Assembly: GCA_020633075.1 (NCBI GenBank)
Contig: JACKEI010000007.1
Location: forward strand, 62,001-126,000
Length of the DNA stretch: 64,000 nt
Origin: Sandaracinaceae bacterium
GTDB lineage: Bacteria > Myxococcota_A > Polyangia > Polyangiales > Houyiibacteriaceae
Direction of reading: 5' to 3'
A program made the translations under genes and the position numbers. Positions 19,610 through 29,100 of the stretch are shown in pieces. The notes below the pieces were generated by a model, which saw only the letters and a list, made by a program, of their open reading frames with translations, was not told the DNA's origin and ran no database searches. Position 1 is the stretch's first letter, and every line of letters starts with the position of its first letter.

Positions 19610-20508
19610 TGCGCCTGCGGCAAGAGGCCAGCGTGGGCATCGGCTCCATCCTGTTGCTGCAGGTGCTGCTCTCGGCGCTGGGCATCGTGCTGCTCACGCG
19701 CATGGGGCCTGCCATCGAGCACATCCTGCAAGACAACGTGTTCAGCAGCTTGGCGGTGGAGGAGATGCTCGCCATCCTGGCGGAGCCCAACGTCGCGGAG
19801 AGCGAGGCCAGCCATCAGCGCTTCGAGGACGCGCTGCGGCGTGCGCAGGACAACGTCACCGAGGCCGACGAGACGCCGCTGGTCGCGGCCGTGAGCGCAG
19901 GCCGCGTTCAAGCTCTGGCTGGGGACCCCATGGCGCGCCGCGACGTCATCGCTGCGCTGCGGGCGTTGGCCCGCGTGAACCACGACTCCATGGCGCGCGC
20001 CGACCGCAGGGCGCGGCGCCTCGGGACCGCGGGCGCCTGGGCCGCGGCCATGCTGGGCGCGCTCGCGCTGGCCCTGGGCATCATGGTCTATCGGCGGCTG
20101 CGGCTGAGGCTGGAGCTTCCGGTCGAGATCCTCCGGCACACGCTCGAGCGCGTGCGCGAGGGGGACCTGCGTGCCCGCTGCGTGGTGTCCGCTGGCCCCG
20201 TGGAGGTGCGCCAGATCGCGCGTGACCTGAACGCCGTGCTCGACCGCTGGTTCACCGAGAGCGCGCACGCCAAGAGCTCGCCCGCGCGCCGAGAGGCGAC
20301 CGAGCTCCGCCGCCTGCTGGCGTGGGCTCTGGACCAGCAGCAGCTGCCCACGCTGGTGCTGGACGCCGAGGGCAACACGGTGGCCATGAACCAGGCCATG
20401 CAGGAGCTGGAGCCGCCGCAGATCGACGCGACGGGTGCCGTGGCCGAGGGCTGGGTCGCGCGTGACCTCGACGGAACGTCGCTGCGCCTGGTTCAGCGCG
20501 CGGTCTGA
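19609..20508 (+). CDS. HAMP-domain membrane protein without kinase or methyl-acceptor domain
   Basis: The 299-residue protein has two membrane segments (about residues 10-30 and 142-164) enclosing a helical periplasmic region of about 110 residues. A HAMP-like linker follows, with RLELPVEILRHTLERVREGDL and LNAVLDRW. The C-terminal 75 residues (TLVLDAEGNTVAMNQAMQEL) resemble the start of a PAS domain. No histidine kinase, GGDEF or MCP signalling domain is present before the stop. It shares a base with the ktrA stop codon and may sense or regulate K+ or turgor with KtrAB; that role is inferred from position only. Confidence 0.7.
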   Translation: MRLRQEASVGIGSILLLQVLLSALGIVLLTRMGPAIEHILQDNVFSSLAVEEMLAILAEPNVAESEASHQRFEDALRRAQDNVTEADETPLVAAVSAGRVQALAGDPMARRDVIAALRALARVNHDSMARADRRARRLGTAGAWAAAMLGALALALGIMVYRRLRLRLELPVEILRHTLERVREGDLRARCVVSAGPVEVRQIARDLNAVLDRWFTESAHAKSSPARREATELRRLLAWALDQQQLPTLVLDAEGNTVAMNQAMQELEPPQIDATGAVAEGWVARDLDGTSLRLVQRAV

Positions 20509-20583
20509 GGGGACGTCGCGGCCCGAGCGGGCTGATCGACCGGAGCGCACCGCGCACCCACGCGAGCACAGTCCACCCGGGAC

Positions 20584-22164
20584 TCAGCCACGGCGGGCCG
20601 AGCGAGGCCCGCTCAGGTGGTCCGTCACGCGCGCCAGGTAGTAGCCCAGCTCGTCCAGGCGGCGCCCGGCTTCGAGCCGCGCCGAGCCCCGCGCTGGCGG
20701 GAGCTCGCCACGCGCCACCCGCTCCAGCAGCGTGGGGCGCTCGGTCTGACGTCGCTCGTGCAGCAAGTTCGCGACCTGCTCCACGCGGTCGATGGGTGCG
20801 GGCAGGCTCGGATCCTCGGCTTGCCTGGCGATGTCGTTCATCAGCGACGCCAGCCAGCCGCGCGCCTCCGCCAGCTCCGGGTCCGGCGCGAGCGCCCGCT
20901 CGGCGCGGTCGGTCAGCAGCTCCTGCATGCGGCGCAGGTAGTCGAGGGCGTGCATGGTGTCCACGTGCCGCTCGTGCTCTTCGGCGCTCAGCGGGTCTGT
21001 GCGGACAGCGCTCAGGTATTCGTCCACCGCGTCGAGGGCGTGACGCACCTCGCTCAGCTCGTCGCGGTCGGCGTCGGTCACCGCGCCGCTGCTCAGGAGC
21101 CGCGCGCCCGTCACCGAGAGCGTGTGCAGCACGTCGATGGCGGTCTCGCGCACCGCCTCGACGGCGACGGCCCCGAGGCGCGCCGCGGTGGGGTCCAGGC
21201 GGCGCGTGAGGCGCGGCTTCCGCTCGGGCACCAAGCGCTTCACCGTCTCCGCGAAGCGCCTCAGGAACGGCCAGACCACGATCACCCCGGTGATGTTGAA
21301 GACGGCGTGGAACACCGCGATGGCCGTCGCTGCGTTGCCCTCGGCCAGGGTGTTCGCGATGTTCAAGAACAGCGGCAGGAGCGCGAAGGCCAGGCCCGCG
21401 GTCACCAGGTTGAACAGCAAGTGCGCGACCGCCACGCGCTTGGCGGCCACCGACGCCCCGGCCGCGGCGATCATCGCCGTCACGGTGGTGCCCACGTTGA
21501 CGCCGATGATCATCGCGGCGGCCTGCGTCACGTCGATGGTGCCGGCGTGCACCGCAGAGAGGGCCGTGGCGGCGGCCGCGCTGGACGACTGCATCACCGC
21601 CGTCACCAAGAGGCCAATCCCGGCCAGCGCTAGGTTGCCGAGCGGCCCGGGCGCGGGGAAGTCCGCGGGGGTCACGACCGTCGCGGCGGCCTGCATGCCC
21701 TGCTGCAGCGAGTCGATGCCCACGAAGATCATCCCGAAGCCGGCCAGGGCCCAGCCGAGGTCCCGCGAGCGCCCCTTGCTGAAGATGCGCATGAGCGCGC
21801 CCACGCCGATCAGGGGCAGGGCCACCACGCTGATCTTCAGCTCGAGCCCCACCAGCGCGACGATGAAGCCCGTGGCGGTGGTGCCCACGTTGGCGCCCAA
21901 GATGAGCCCCAGTGCCTGCTCGAAGCCCAGGAGGCCAGCACCGACGAAGCCGATGGTGAGCAGAGAGACCGCGCTCGAGGACTGCAGCAGCGCCGTGAGG
22001 CCCACGCCCGACAAGAACGCTGGCAGCGGCCCCCCGGTGAAGCGCAGCAGGGTGCGGCGCAGCGAGTCCCCGGCGGCCGCGCGCAGGCCGTCCGTGACCA
22101 GCAGCATGCCCATCAAAAAGAGGCCAATGCCTCCCAGCGCGGCCGCGGCCGCCTCTGCGTTCAT
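20584..22164 (-). CDS. Na/Pi cotransporter family protein with PhoU-like C-terminus
   Basis: The 526-residue protein has the inverted-repeat fold of the NptA/YjbB family. Two QSSSA motifs (LLQSSSAVSLLTIGF and VMQSSSAAAATALSA) and two GANVGTT-type motifs (GANVGTTATGFIVA, GVNVGTTVTAMIAA) are visible. A helical PhoU-like domain occupies the last 200 residues (VRHALDAVDEYLSAV and later). It imports or exports phosphate across the inner membrane. The start at 22164 lies 13 bases after the stop of the glycosyltransferase gene upstream, so it may be read through from the PKS/EPS operon without sharing its function. Confidence 0.88.
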   Translation of the reverse strand: MNAEAAAAALGGIGLFLMGMLLVTDGLRAAAGDSLRRTLLRFTGGPLPAFLSGVGLTALLQSSSAVSLLTIGFVGAGLLGFEQALGLILGANVGTTATGFIVALVGLELKISVVALPLIGVGALMRIFSKGRSRDLGWALAGFGMIFVGIDSLQQGMQAAATVVTPADFPAPGPLGNLALAGIGLLVTAVMQSSSAAAATALSAVHAGTIDVTQAAAMIIGVNVGTTVTAMIAAAGASVAAKRVAVAHLLFNLVTAGLAFALLPLFLNIANTLAEGNAATAIAVFHAVFNITGVIVVWPFLRRFAETVKRLVPERKPRLTRRLDPTAARLGAVAVEAVRETAIDVLHTLSVTGARLLSSGAVTDADRDELSEVRHALDAVDEYLSAVRTDPLSAEEHERHVDTMHALDYLRRMQELLTDRAERALAPDPELAEARGWLASLMNDIARQAEDPSLPAPIDRVEQVANLLHERRQTERPTLLERVARGELPPARGSARLEAGRRLDELGYYLARVTDHLSGPRSARRG

Positions 22165-22177
22165 CTCTGTCTCCGTG

Positions 22178-23125
22178 CTACCGCGGTCGGTTGTCGACGA
22201 AGTTGTAGCGCACGAAGTCTCGCAGAAAATGGACGGGGTCGGGGTCGGGTTTGGCCTGCAGCCGCGCGCGGGCCTTGAAGCTGGCGAGGCCGGCGGCGTG
22301 CACTACGTTGGCGGCCCAGGTGTAGGCCGGGCCGTGGTTCTTGGTGAAGTAGTGGCGGCGGCTGTCGAACCAGTAGCGCGGCATGGGGCGCGCCTTGTTC
22401 TTCATGCCGGTGGAGACGCTGCCGATGTGGGCGACGCGGCTCTCCATCACGTACCAGCACTCCCAGCCGGCGAGCATGGCGCGGCGGCAGAGGTCGGTCT
22501 CCTCGAAGTACAGGAAGAAGGTCTCGTCGAAGAGGCCGACCTCCTCCAGCGCCTCGCGGCGGAACATCATGGAGGCGCCCGCCAGCCAGTCCACGCGCTG
22601 CGTCTGGCTGGGCATGGGGTGCACGGGGACCTCGCGGTCGGGCAACACACGCTTTAGCAGCCCCAGCCGGAAGCCGCTGAGGGCCTCGCTCGCGACGCTG
22701 GGAAAGCGGAAGGCCGTGAGGTGCGGATCCCCCTCCGGGCCGTGGATGAAGCTGCCCGCGATGCCGGCGCGCGGGTGCGCGTCCATGAAGCTCACCAGCG
22801 CCTCGATGGCGTCCGGCGCCGGGAACGCGTCCGAGTTGAGGATGTAGAGGTAGTCGGGGGGTGTGGGCTCACGCAGGGCCGCGCGCAGGGCCACGTTGTT
22901 GCCCGCGCCGAAGCCGCCGTTGTGGCCGCTCTGGATGACGCGCACGTCGCTCCACCCGGCGTCGCTCACCGCGGCGCTCAGCTGCTCGAAGGAGCCGTCC
23001 TGCGAGTCGTTGTCCACCACGTCGATGCGGTGGGAGAGCCCCACGAGCGCGGCCCGTGCGCTGCGCACGGCGTCCAGCGTCATGGCGGCGGTCTTGTAGT
23101 TCAGGACCACACACAGGACTCTCAT
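22178..23125 (-). CDS. Family 2 glycosyltransferase, rhamnosyltransferase-like
   Basis: The 315-residue protein has a GT-A fold. The N-terminal nucleotide-sugar site is VVLNYKTAAMTLDAV, with VVDNDSQDGSFEQL, and NGGFGAGNNVALR is the segment typical of WbbL-like rhamnosyltransferases. ILNSDAF supplies the DxD-like metal site, and LFDETFFLYFEETDLCRRA is the late acidic motif. The C-terminal 60 residues are basic. Its ATG at 23125 overlaps the stop of the PKS gene by four bases (ATGA), so translation is coupled to the PKS. It probably adds a sugar to the same product or to the polysaccharide repeat unit. Confidence 0.88.
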   Translation of the reverse strand: MRVLCVVLNYKTAAMTLDAVRSARAALVGLSHRIDVVDNDSQDGSFEQLSAAVSDAGWSDVRVIQSGHNGGFGAGNNVALRAALREPTPPDYLYILNSDAFPAPDAIEALVSFMDAHPRAGIAGSFIHGPEGDPHLTAFRFPSVASEALSGFRLGLLKRVLPDREVPVHPMPSQTQRVDWLAGASMMFRREALEEVGLFDETFFLYFEETDLCRRAMLAGWECWYVMESRVAHIGSVSTGMKNKARPMPRYWFDSRRHYFTKNHGPAYTWAANVVHAAGLASFKARARLQAKPDPDPVHFLRDFVRYNFVDNRPR

Positions 23126-26100
23126 GAGGACCTCCGCTGCGCCGCTTCGCTCGCCTGGATGACGGCGCGCAGCTGGCGGGCCAGCACCCGGACGTTCGGC
23201 TCGAGCACCATCGAGTCGTGGTCGCCCGGCACCTCGGCCACCTGCACGGCAGCCACGAAGGGGGACCAGCCGTTGTCTTCGAACACGTAGGAGCGCTCGT
23301 GGTTGATGCGCCGCCCGTTGCCCAGGTCGTAGGCCACGGGCAGCGCCGGGCGGAACAGGTGCAGCGTCGCGTGCTTGCGTTGGGCCACCTCGTAGCGCTC
23401 GAGCGCGCGCCGGAAGGCCTGCTCGATGGCCTCGTCGTGGAACTTCTCGGGCGTGCTGTCGGGGCTGCCGCTCTCGAAGCGGCGGCGCAGCCGGCCCAGC
23501 TCCCACGCGGCGCGGCGCTCGGCCCACTCCGCCAGGTACGCGGGGCCCTTGGAGCGCAGCTCCGTGCGCTGGATGAGCACCCGGTCGCGCACACTGAGAT
23601 CGGCCGGAGGCATGGGCACGGGGGTATCCAGCATGACCAGCAGGGCCACCTCTTCTCCGCGCGCCTCCAGCTGTCGGGCCATCTCGTAGGCCGTGATGCC
23701 GCCCCCGGAGAAGCCGCCCAGCAGGTACGGGCCGCGCGGCTGCACGCTGGTGAGCTCCTCGATGTAGGCCGCCGCCATCTCCTCGAAGGTCTCGTGCGGG
23801 GCCTGCTCGCCGTAGAGCCCGCGCGCCTGCAGCCCGTAGAAGCGCCGGTCCGTGCCGACCAGGTGCGCCAGGTGCCGCAGATTGAGCACGTTGCCGAACA
23901 TGCCCGCCACCAGGAAGAACGGGGTCTTGGGGCCGCCGTCGCCGGTGTGCATGGGCACCAGGTGCGTGAAGCGCGGCTGCGCGTGGCCGCCCTTCGTGTT
24001 CGCGTCCCCGGCGCTGCCCGCGTCGCCGTCGCGCTCGCCCACGCGCTCGCGCACCAGCGCGGCGCAGCGCTCGATGGTGGGCGCCTCGAAGAGCACGGAG
24101 ATGGGGAACTCTACCCGGTAGGCCGCCTTGATCTTCGCAAACAGGCGCACCGCCAGGAGCGAGTGCCCGCCCAGGTCGAAGAAGCTGTCCTGCACGCCCA
24201 CCTGGTCCACGCCCAGCAGCTCTTGCCAGAAGCCCACCAGCGTCTTCTCGATCTCGTCGCGCGGGGCCACGTAGTCCACGGCCAGGTCCGGGCGCGCGAG
24301 CTCGAGTCCGCCGCCTGCTGCCAGCGCCCGCTGCCCGGCGGCGCTCTCGCGCACCAGCGTGGGGAGGTCCATGGAGCTGACGAAGATCTGCGCAGGAGCC
24401 GGCTGAGACGCGCCGCCACCCGAGTGGCCCGCCCGGCCCAGCTGCTGCAGCACGCGCCCGAGGGCGTCCTGCCCCTCTTCCGTGCGGATGCCGCGCGCCA
24501 GCAGGCGGTCGCGCTGCAGCTCCCCCGGCGACGGCGCGTGCGCGCTTGGGTCGTCGTCGAAGGCCACGTCGGCGGGGGCCACGCGCTCGCCCTGGGCAAA
24601 GTCGGGGCCGGGGGTCATGCGGCGCAGGCCCAGGCGCTCGACCTCCATCAGCACGCGCCCGCTCGGGTCCATCAGCGTCACGTCGAAGAACACGAACTCC
24701 GCGTCGGCGTGGTTCACCACGGGGGTGCGCACCCAGCTCAGCAGCTCGGGGGTGAGGTCGTGGTAGACGCGCGCTCGCTCGTACGACACGGGCACGTAGA
24801 GCGCGCTCGCGCTGTAGCCCTCGATCAGCGGCATGGCCCACCCCGTGGCGATATCCAGCAGGGCGGGGTGCAGCCCCAGGGTCTGCACCTCGGTCGCGTA
24901 GGCGGCCGGCAGCGCCAGCCGGCCCAGCGCCTCGGTGGTGCCCAGGCGCGCCTCGTGCAGCACGCGCCAGCGGGGCCCGAAGCGCAGGTGTGCCTCTTGG
25001 GGTGTGCGCAGCCCGGCGCTGTCAGGCCCCAGGTGGGCCACGTCACAGCGGGCCTCGAGGGCCGCCAGCTGCGCCGCGCCCAGGCCGGGGCGCGCGGCTT
25101 GGGGACGCAGGCTGACGTGCGCCTGCGCCACCAGCACGCTGCCACCGCGCCCACCCACGCTCACCTGCGCGCGCACCTCCAGGTGGTAGCCGCGCTCGCT
25201 GGGCCGCAGCTTCACATAGAGGTCACGCGTCTCGCCGTCGGCCACCGCGAAGGGGCGCACGAAGAACAGATCTTCGAGCTCGAAGGGACCGTCCTCGCCG
25301 TAGGCGCGGAGGGCGGCGCGGGCCAGCTCCAGGTAGCCCGTACCCGGGATCAGCGCCCGGCCCGCAGCCGTGCGGTGCCCGTCCAGCAGCCAGTGTTCGC
25401 CCGGCGACAAGGTGCCGCGCAGGGTGGACTCGCCGCGCCCGTCGCTGACGCGTGCGCTCAGCCAGGGGTGCTGCGGCTGCTGCCCCACGGGCTGACCCGC
25501 GCGCGCGTGCGCCCGCAGGCGCGCGGGCTCGGCGGCCATGCCCACGTCGCTCCAGATGCCCCAGTGCAGCGAGGTCACGGGCGCCCCCTGCGCGCGCTGG
25601 CTCTCCGCGAAGGCGTCCAGGAAGGCGTTGGCCGCTACGTAGTCCACCTGGCCGGCGGGTGCCGTCGCGGTGGAGGTGGAGCTGAACAGCAGCAGGAAGT
25701 CGAGGCCGCGCTCGCGCGTGAGCTCGTGCAGGATGCGGGTGCCCTGGATCTTGGGCGCGAACACCTGCTCCACGCTCTCGAGCGTCTTCAGCGCGATCAG
25801 GTCGTCGTCCAGCTCGCCCGCCGCGTGGAACACCCCGTGCAGTGCCCCGAAGCGCGCGTCCACGGCCGCGAGCGCCGCCTGCACCTCCTCGGCGTTGGTC
25901 ACGTCGGCCGTCACCACCAGCACCTCGGCCCCCTGCGCCTCGAGGTCCAGCACGCGCCGCATGCGCTGGCTGCTGCGCTCTCCCTCGCCGTGCTGCGCCA
26001 TCCAGGTGGCCCACTGCTCCCGCGGCGGCAGCGGCGTGCGTCCCAGCAGCGCCAGCCGCGCGCGGCAGCTGCGCGCCAGGTAGTCCGCCACGGTGAGCCC

Positions 26101-29100
26101 CAGGCCGCCGAGCCCGCCTGTGATGAGGTAGACGCCCTGCTCGCGCAGCGCGGCCGGGAGCGCCATCGTGTCACTCGGCGTGTGAACGGGCCCGGCCTCG
26201 GCCACGTGCCCAGTTACGTCACCTGCCGCCGCACCGGCCGGAACGGTCGCCGCAGCGGTCGACGCGGAGATGCCATCGCTCGTGCCCAGCGGCTCGAGGG
26301 CCCGCGGCACGAACACCTGCGTCAGCCGACGCTCACCGCGGAGGGCGACCACCTCGTCGCCAGGCGTGGCCCGCACCTCGTCCAGCAGCCGCGCGCACAG
26401 GGCGTCCAGCTCTTGCTCCACGCGCTTCTTGCCGCCGAAGGGGTCCAGCAGCCCGGCCCGCAAGGAGCCCCCGAAGAGCTGCGCCCGCGCCTCCGGCACC
26501 TGCACGTCGATCAAGCGCGCCGTGGCGCCCTCGAGCTCGCGCGGGAGCACCTTCACGGGGCCGAGGGCGGTGGCCTTCTGCGGGTGCGGGAGCGCCTCGT
26601 CGGCTACGCGCACCAGGCCGTTGCCCACCACGCTCAGGTGCACGGCGGGCACGCTCGCGTCCACCAGCGCCTTGGCCAGGAAGAAGAGGCTGAAGAAGCC
26701 GCGCTCCAGGTGGTGGTGAAAGAGGCTCGAGCCGGGGCGGAAGTGCTCCTCCAGCTCCAGCAGCCAGAGGTGCACCACGCGCTCGGGCGTGCGGCCGCGC
26801 TCCACCAGGTCGCTGATCAGCGACGCGTAGCCTTCGCGTCCGCGCTCGGGGCTGAGCGTGTACTCGTCGCCGCCGCGGTGGTGGAAGGCGTCGCCCTCGT
26901 AGACCGCCACCACGCGCTGCCCGGCCTGCGTCAGGCGCGCCCGCAGCCGCTGGCCGACACCGCCGCGGTCCATGAAGATCAGGTAGGTGCGCGGCGTGCT
27001 CGTGTCCGCCTCGTCCAGCGGCAGGTCCACCAGGGACGGCTTCCAGCGCGGCACGAAGCCCCAGTCGCGTACGTCCGGCAGCCGCTCGAGCGCGCTCTCG
27101 GCCGCCACGCTCACGGGCGCGGCGGGCTCGATGAAGTAGGGCTTGTGATCCCACGCGTAGGTGGGGAGCTCCACGCGCGAGCGCAGCTCACCCGGCCACA
27201 TGCGGTCCCAGTCCAGCGCGGCGCCCGTGGCCCACACGCGCCCCAGACACGCCGTGAGGTAGTGCACGTCGGAGACGGCCTCGTCCTTGTGGCGCACCGA
27301 CGCGATGGCCTGGTGCCCGCCGGCGCGGAAGCCGGCGTGCTGCCGCGCGAGCGAGCTCAGCGTGCGGCCGGGGCCCACCTCCACCAGCACGCTCGGCCCC
27401 CGCGCGAGCAGCGCGTCCACGTTGTCGGCGAAGCGCACCGTGCCGCGCAGGTGACTCACCCAGTGGGCCGGGTCCGTGGCCTCGGCGTCCGTGATCCACG
27501 TGCCGCTGCGGTTGGACAGGAAGGGCACGCTCGGCGCGCTCAGCGAGATGCCGCGCAGGTAGGCCTCGAAGCGCGGCAGGATCGGGTCCAGCAGGCGCGA
27601 GTGCGCGGCCACCGGGATGGCCAGGCGCTGCGTCTCCACGCCCTCACGCCCGGCCAGGCTGGCCTCGAGCGCCGCGATGGCGTCCGGGTCACCCGACGCG
27701 ACACACGCCTCGGGCCCGTTGACCACGGCCAGCTCGAGCGTGCTGGGCAGCAGGGCGCGCAGCTCCGCCTCCGGCAGCGTGACGGACAGCATGGCGCCCG
27801 CGCGGGTCTCCATGAAGAGCTGCGCGCGCAGCATGATCAGGCCCAGGCAGTCCTCGAAGCTCATCACCCCGGCCAGGTGCGCGGCCGTGTTCTCGCCCGC
27901 GCTGTGGCCCAGGTAGGCGCTGGCCTGCACGCCGAAGTGCTCGAGGGTGCGCGCCATGGCCACGCTGGTGAGGAAGATCGCCGGCAGCTGCCGGTCCATG
28001 CGCGCGTCCAGCTCGGCCTGCGCCTGGGCCTCGGCGCCCGGCGCGGGGTAGAGCAGCGGCCCGAGGTCCAGCCCGTGCCGCGCGCGCAGCGTCTCGAGGC
28101 CGCGCTGCATGTGCTCACGGAACACGGGCTCGTGCTCGAACAGGTCCACCGTCATGCGCGCGTACTGCGCGCCACCGCCGGGCAGCAGGAAGGCCACGTG
28201 CGGCGCGCCGCTCTCGGTCTTGCCGCGCAGCGCCGTGTGGCTGAACACCCGCTGGGGGTCGTTGGCCTGCAGCAGCTCGGCGGCCTCGCGCAGGCTCGCG
28301 GCCGCGAGCACGCGCCGCTCGCCGAACCCGCGGCGGCCGTGGTGCAGCGTGAAGGCCACGTCGGCCAGAGACAGCTCGGAGAAGGCGGGGTCGCTCGCGT
28401 CCAGCGCCTGTCGCTCGGCGTGCGCGAGGAGGTGCGCGGCCAGCCGCTGGCTCTGCGCGTCCAGGCTGCTGCGCGTGCGCGCCGACAGCGTGAGCAGCTG
28501 CACCGCGCGCGTGGGGGCCTCGGGCTCCGGCAGGCCGGGCGGCTCCTGCAGCACGACGTGCGCGTTGGTGCCGCCGACCCCCAGCGAGTTCACGGCCGCG
28601 CGGCGCGGGTGGTTCGCAGGCGCAGGCCACGCGCTGAGGGCGCTGGCCACGCGGAAGGGTGAGCTCGCGAAGTCGATCGCCGGGTTGGGCTTCTCGTACC
28701 CGAGCGAGGGCGGGATCTGCGCGTGACGCAGCGCGAGCGTGGCCTTGATCAGCCCGATCACGCCGGCCGCGGTGTCCAGGTGCCCGATGTTGGTCTTGAT
28801 GGAGCCCAGCTGACAGAAGCCGCGCTCCTCGGTCTGCGTGCGGAAGCCCTGCGTGAGCGCCTCCACCTCGATCGGGTCGCCCAGCGCCGTGCCCGTCCCG
28901 TGGCACTCGATGTACTCCACGCTGCGCGCCGGCACGCCGGCCACCCCGAGGGCCTCCACCACGCAGGCCGCCTGCCCGTCCACGCTGGGGGCCAGGTAGT
29001 TCACCTTCTTGGCGCCGTCGTTGTTCACGGCCGTGCCGCGGATCACCGCGTGGATGGTGTCGCCGTCGTCCAGCGCGTCGCCCAGCCGCCGCAGCACCAC

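Noticed and set aside
20590..20610. GCGGGCC/GGCCCGC inverted repeat at the end of the Na/Pi cotransporter gene
   Set aside because: It lies inside the coding sequence just before the stop and has no T-run on either strand, so it is not a convincing terminator.
22178..24841. Long minus-strand open frame running from inside the PKS gene into the glycosyltransferase
   Set aside because: Only the part from the ATG at 23125 resembles a protein family (GT2). The upstream part is the PKS gene read out of frame.
23218..28662. 1814-codon plus-strand open frame opposite the PKS gene
   Set aside because: It mirrors the PKS codons. The Ala/Arg/His/Gln-rich composition without any motif is typical of antisense frames in GC-rich genes.
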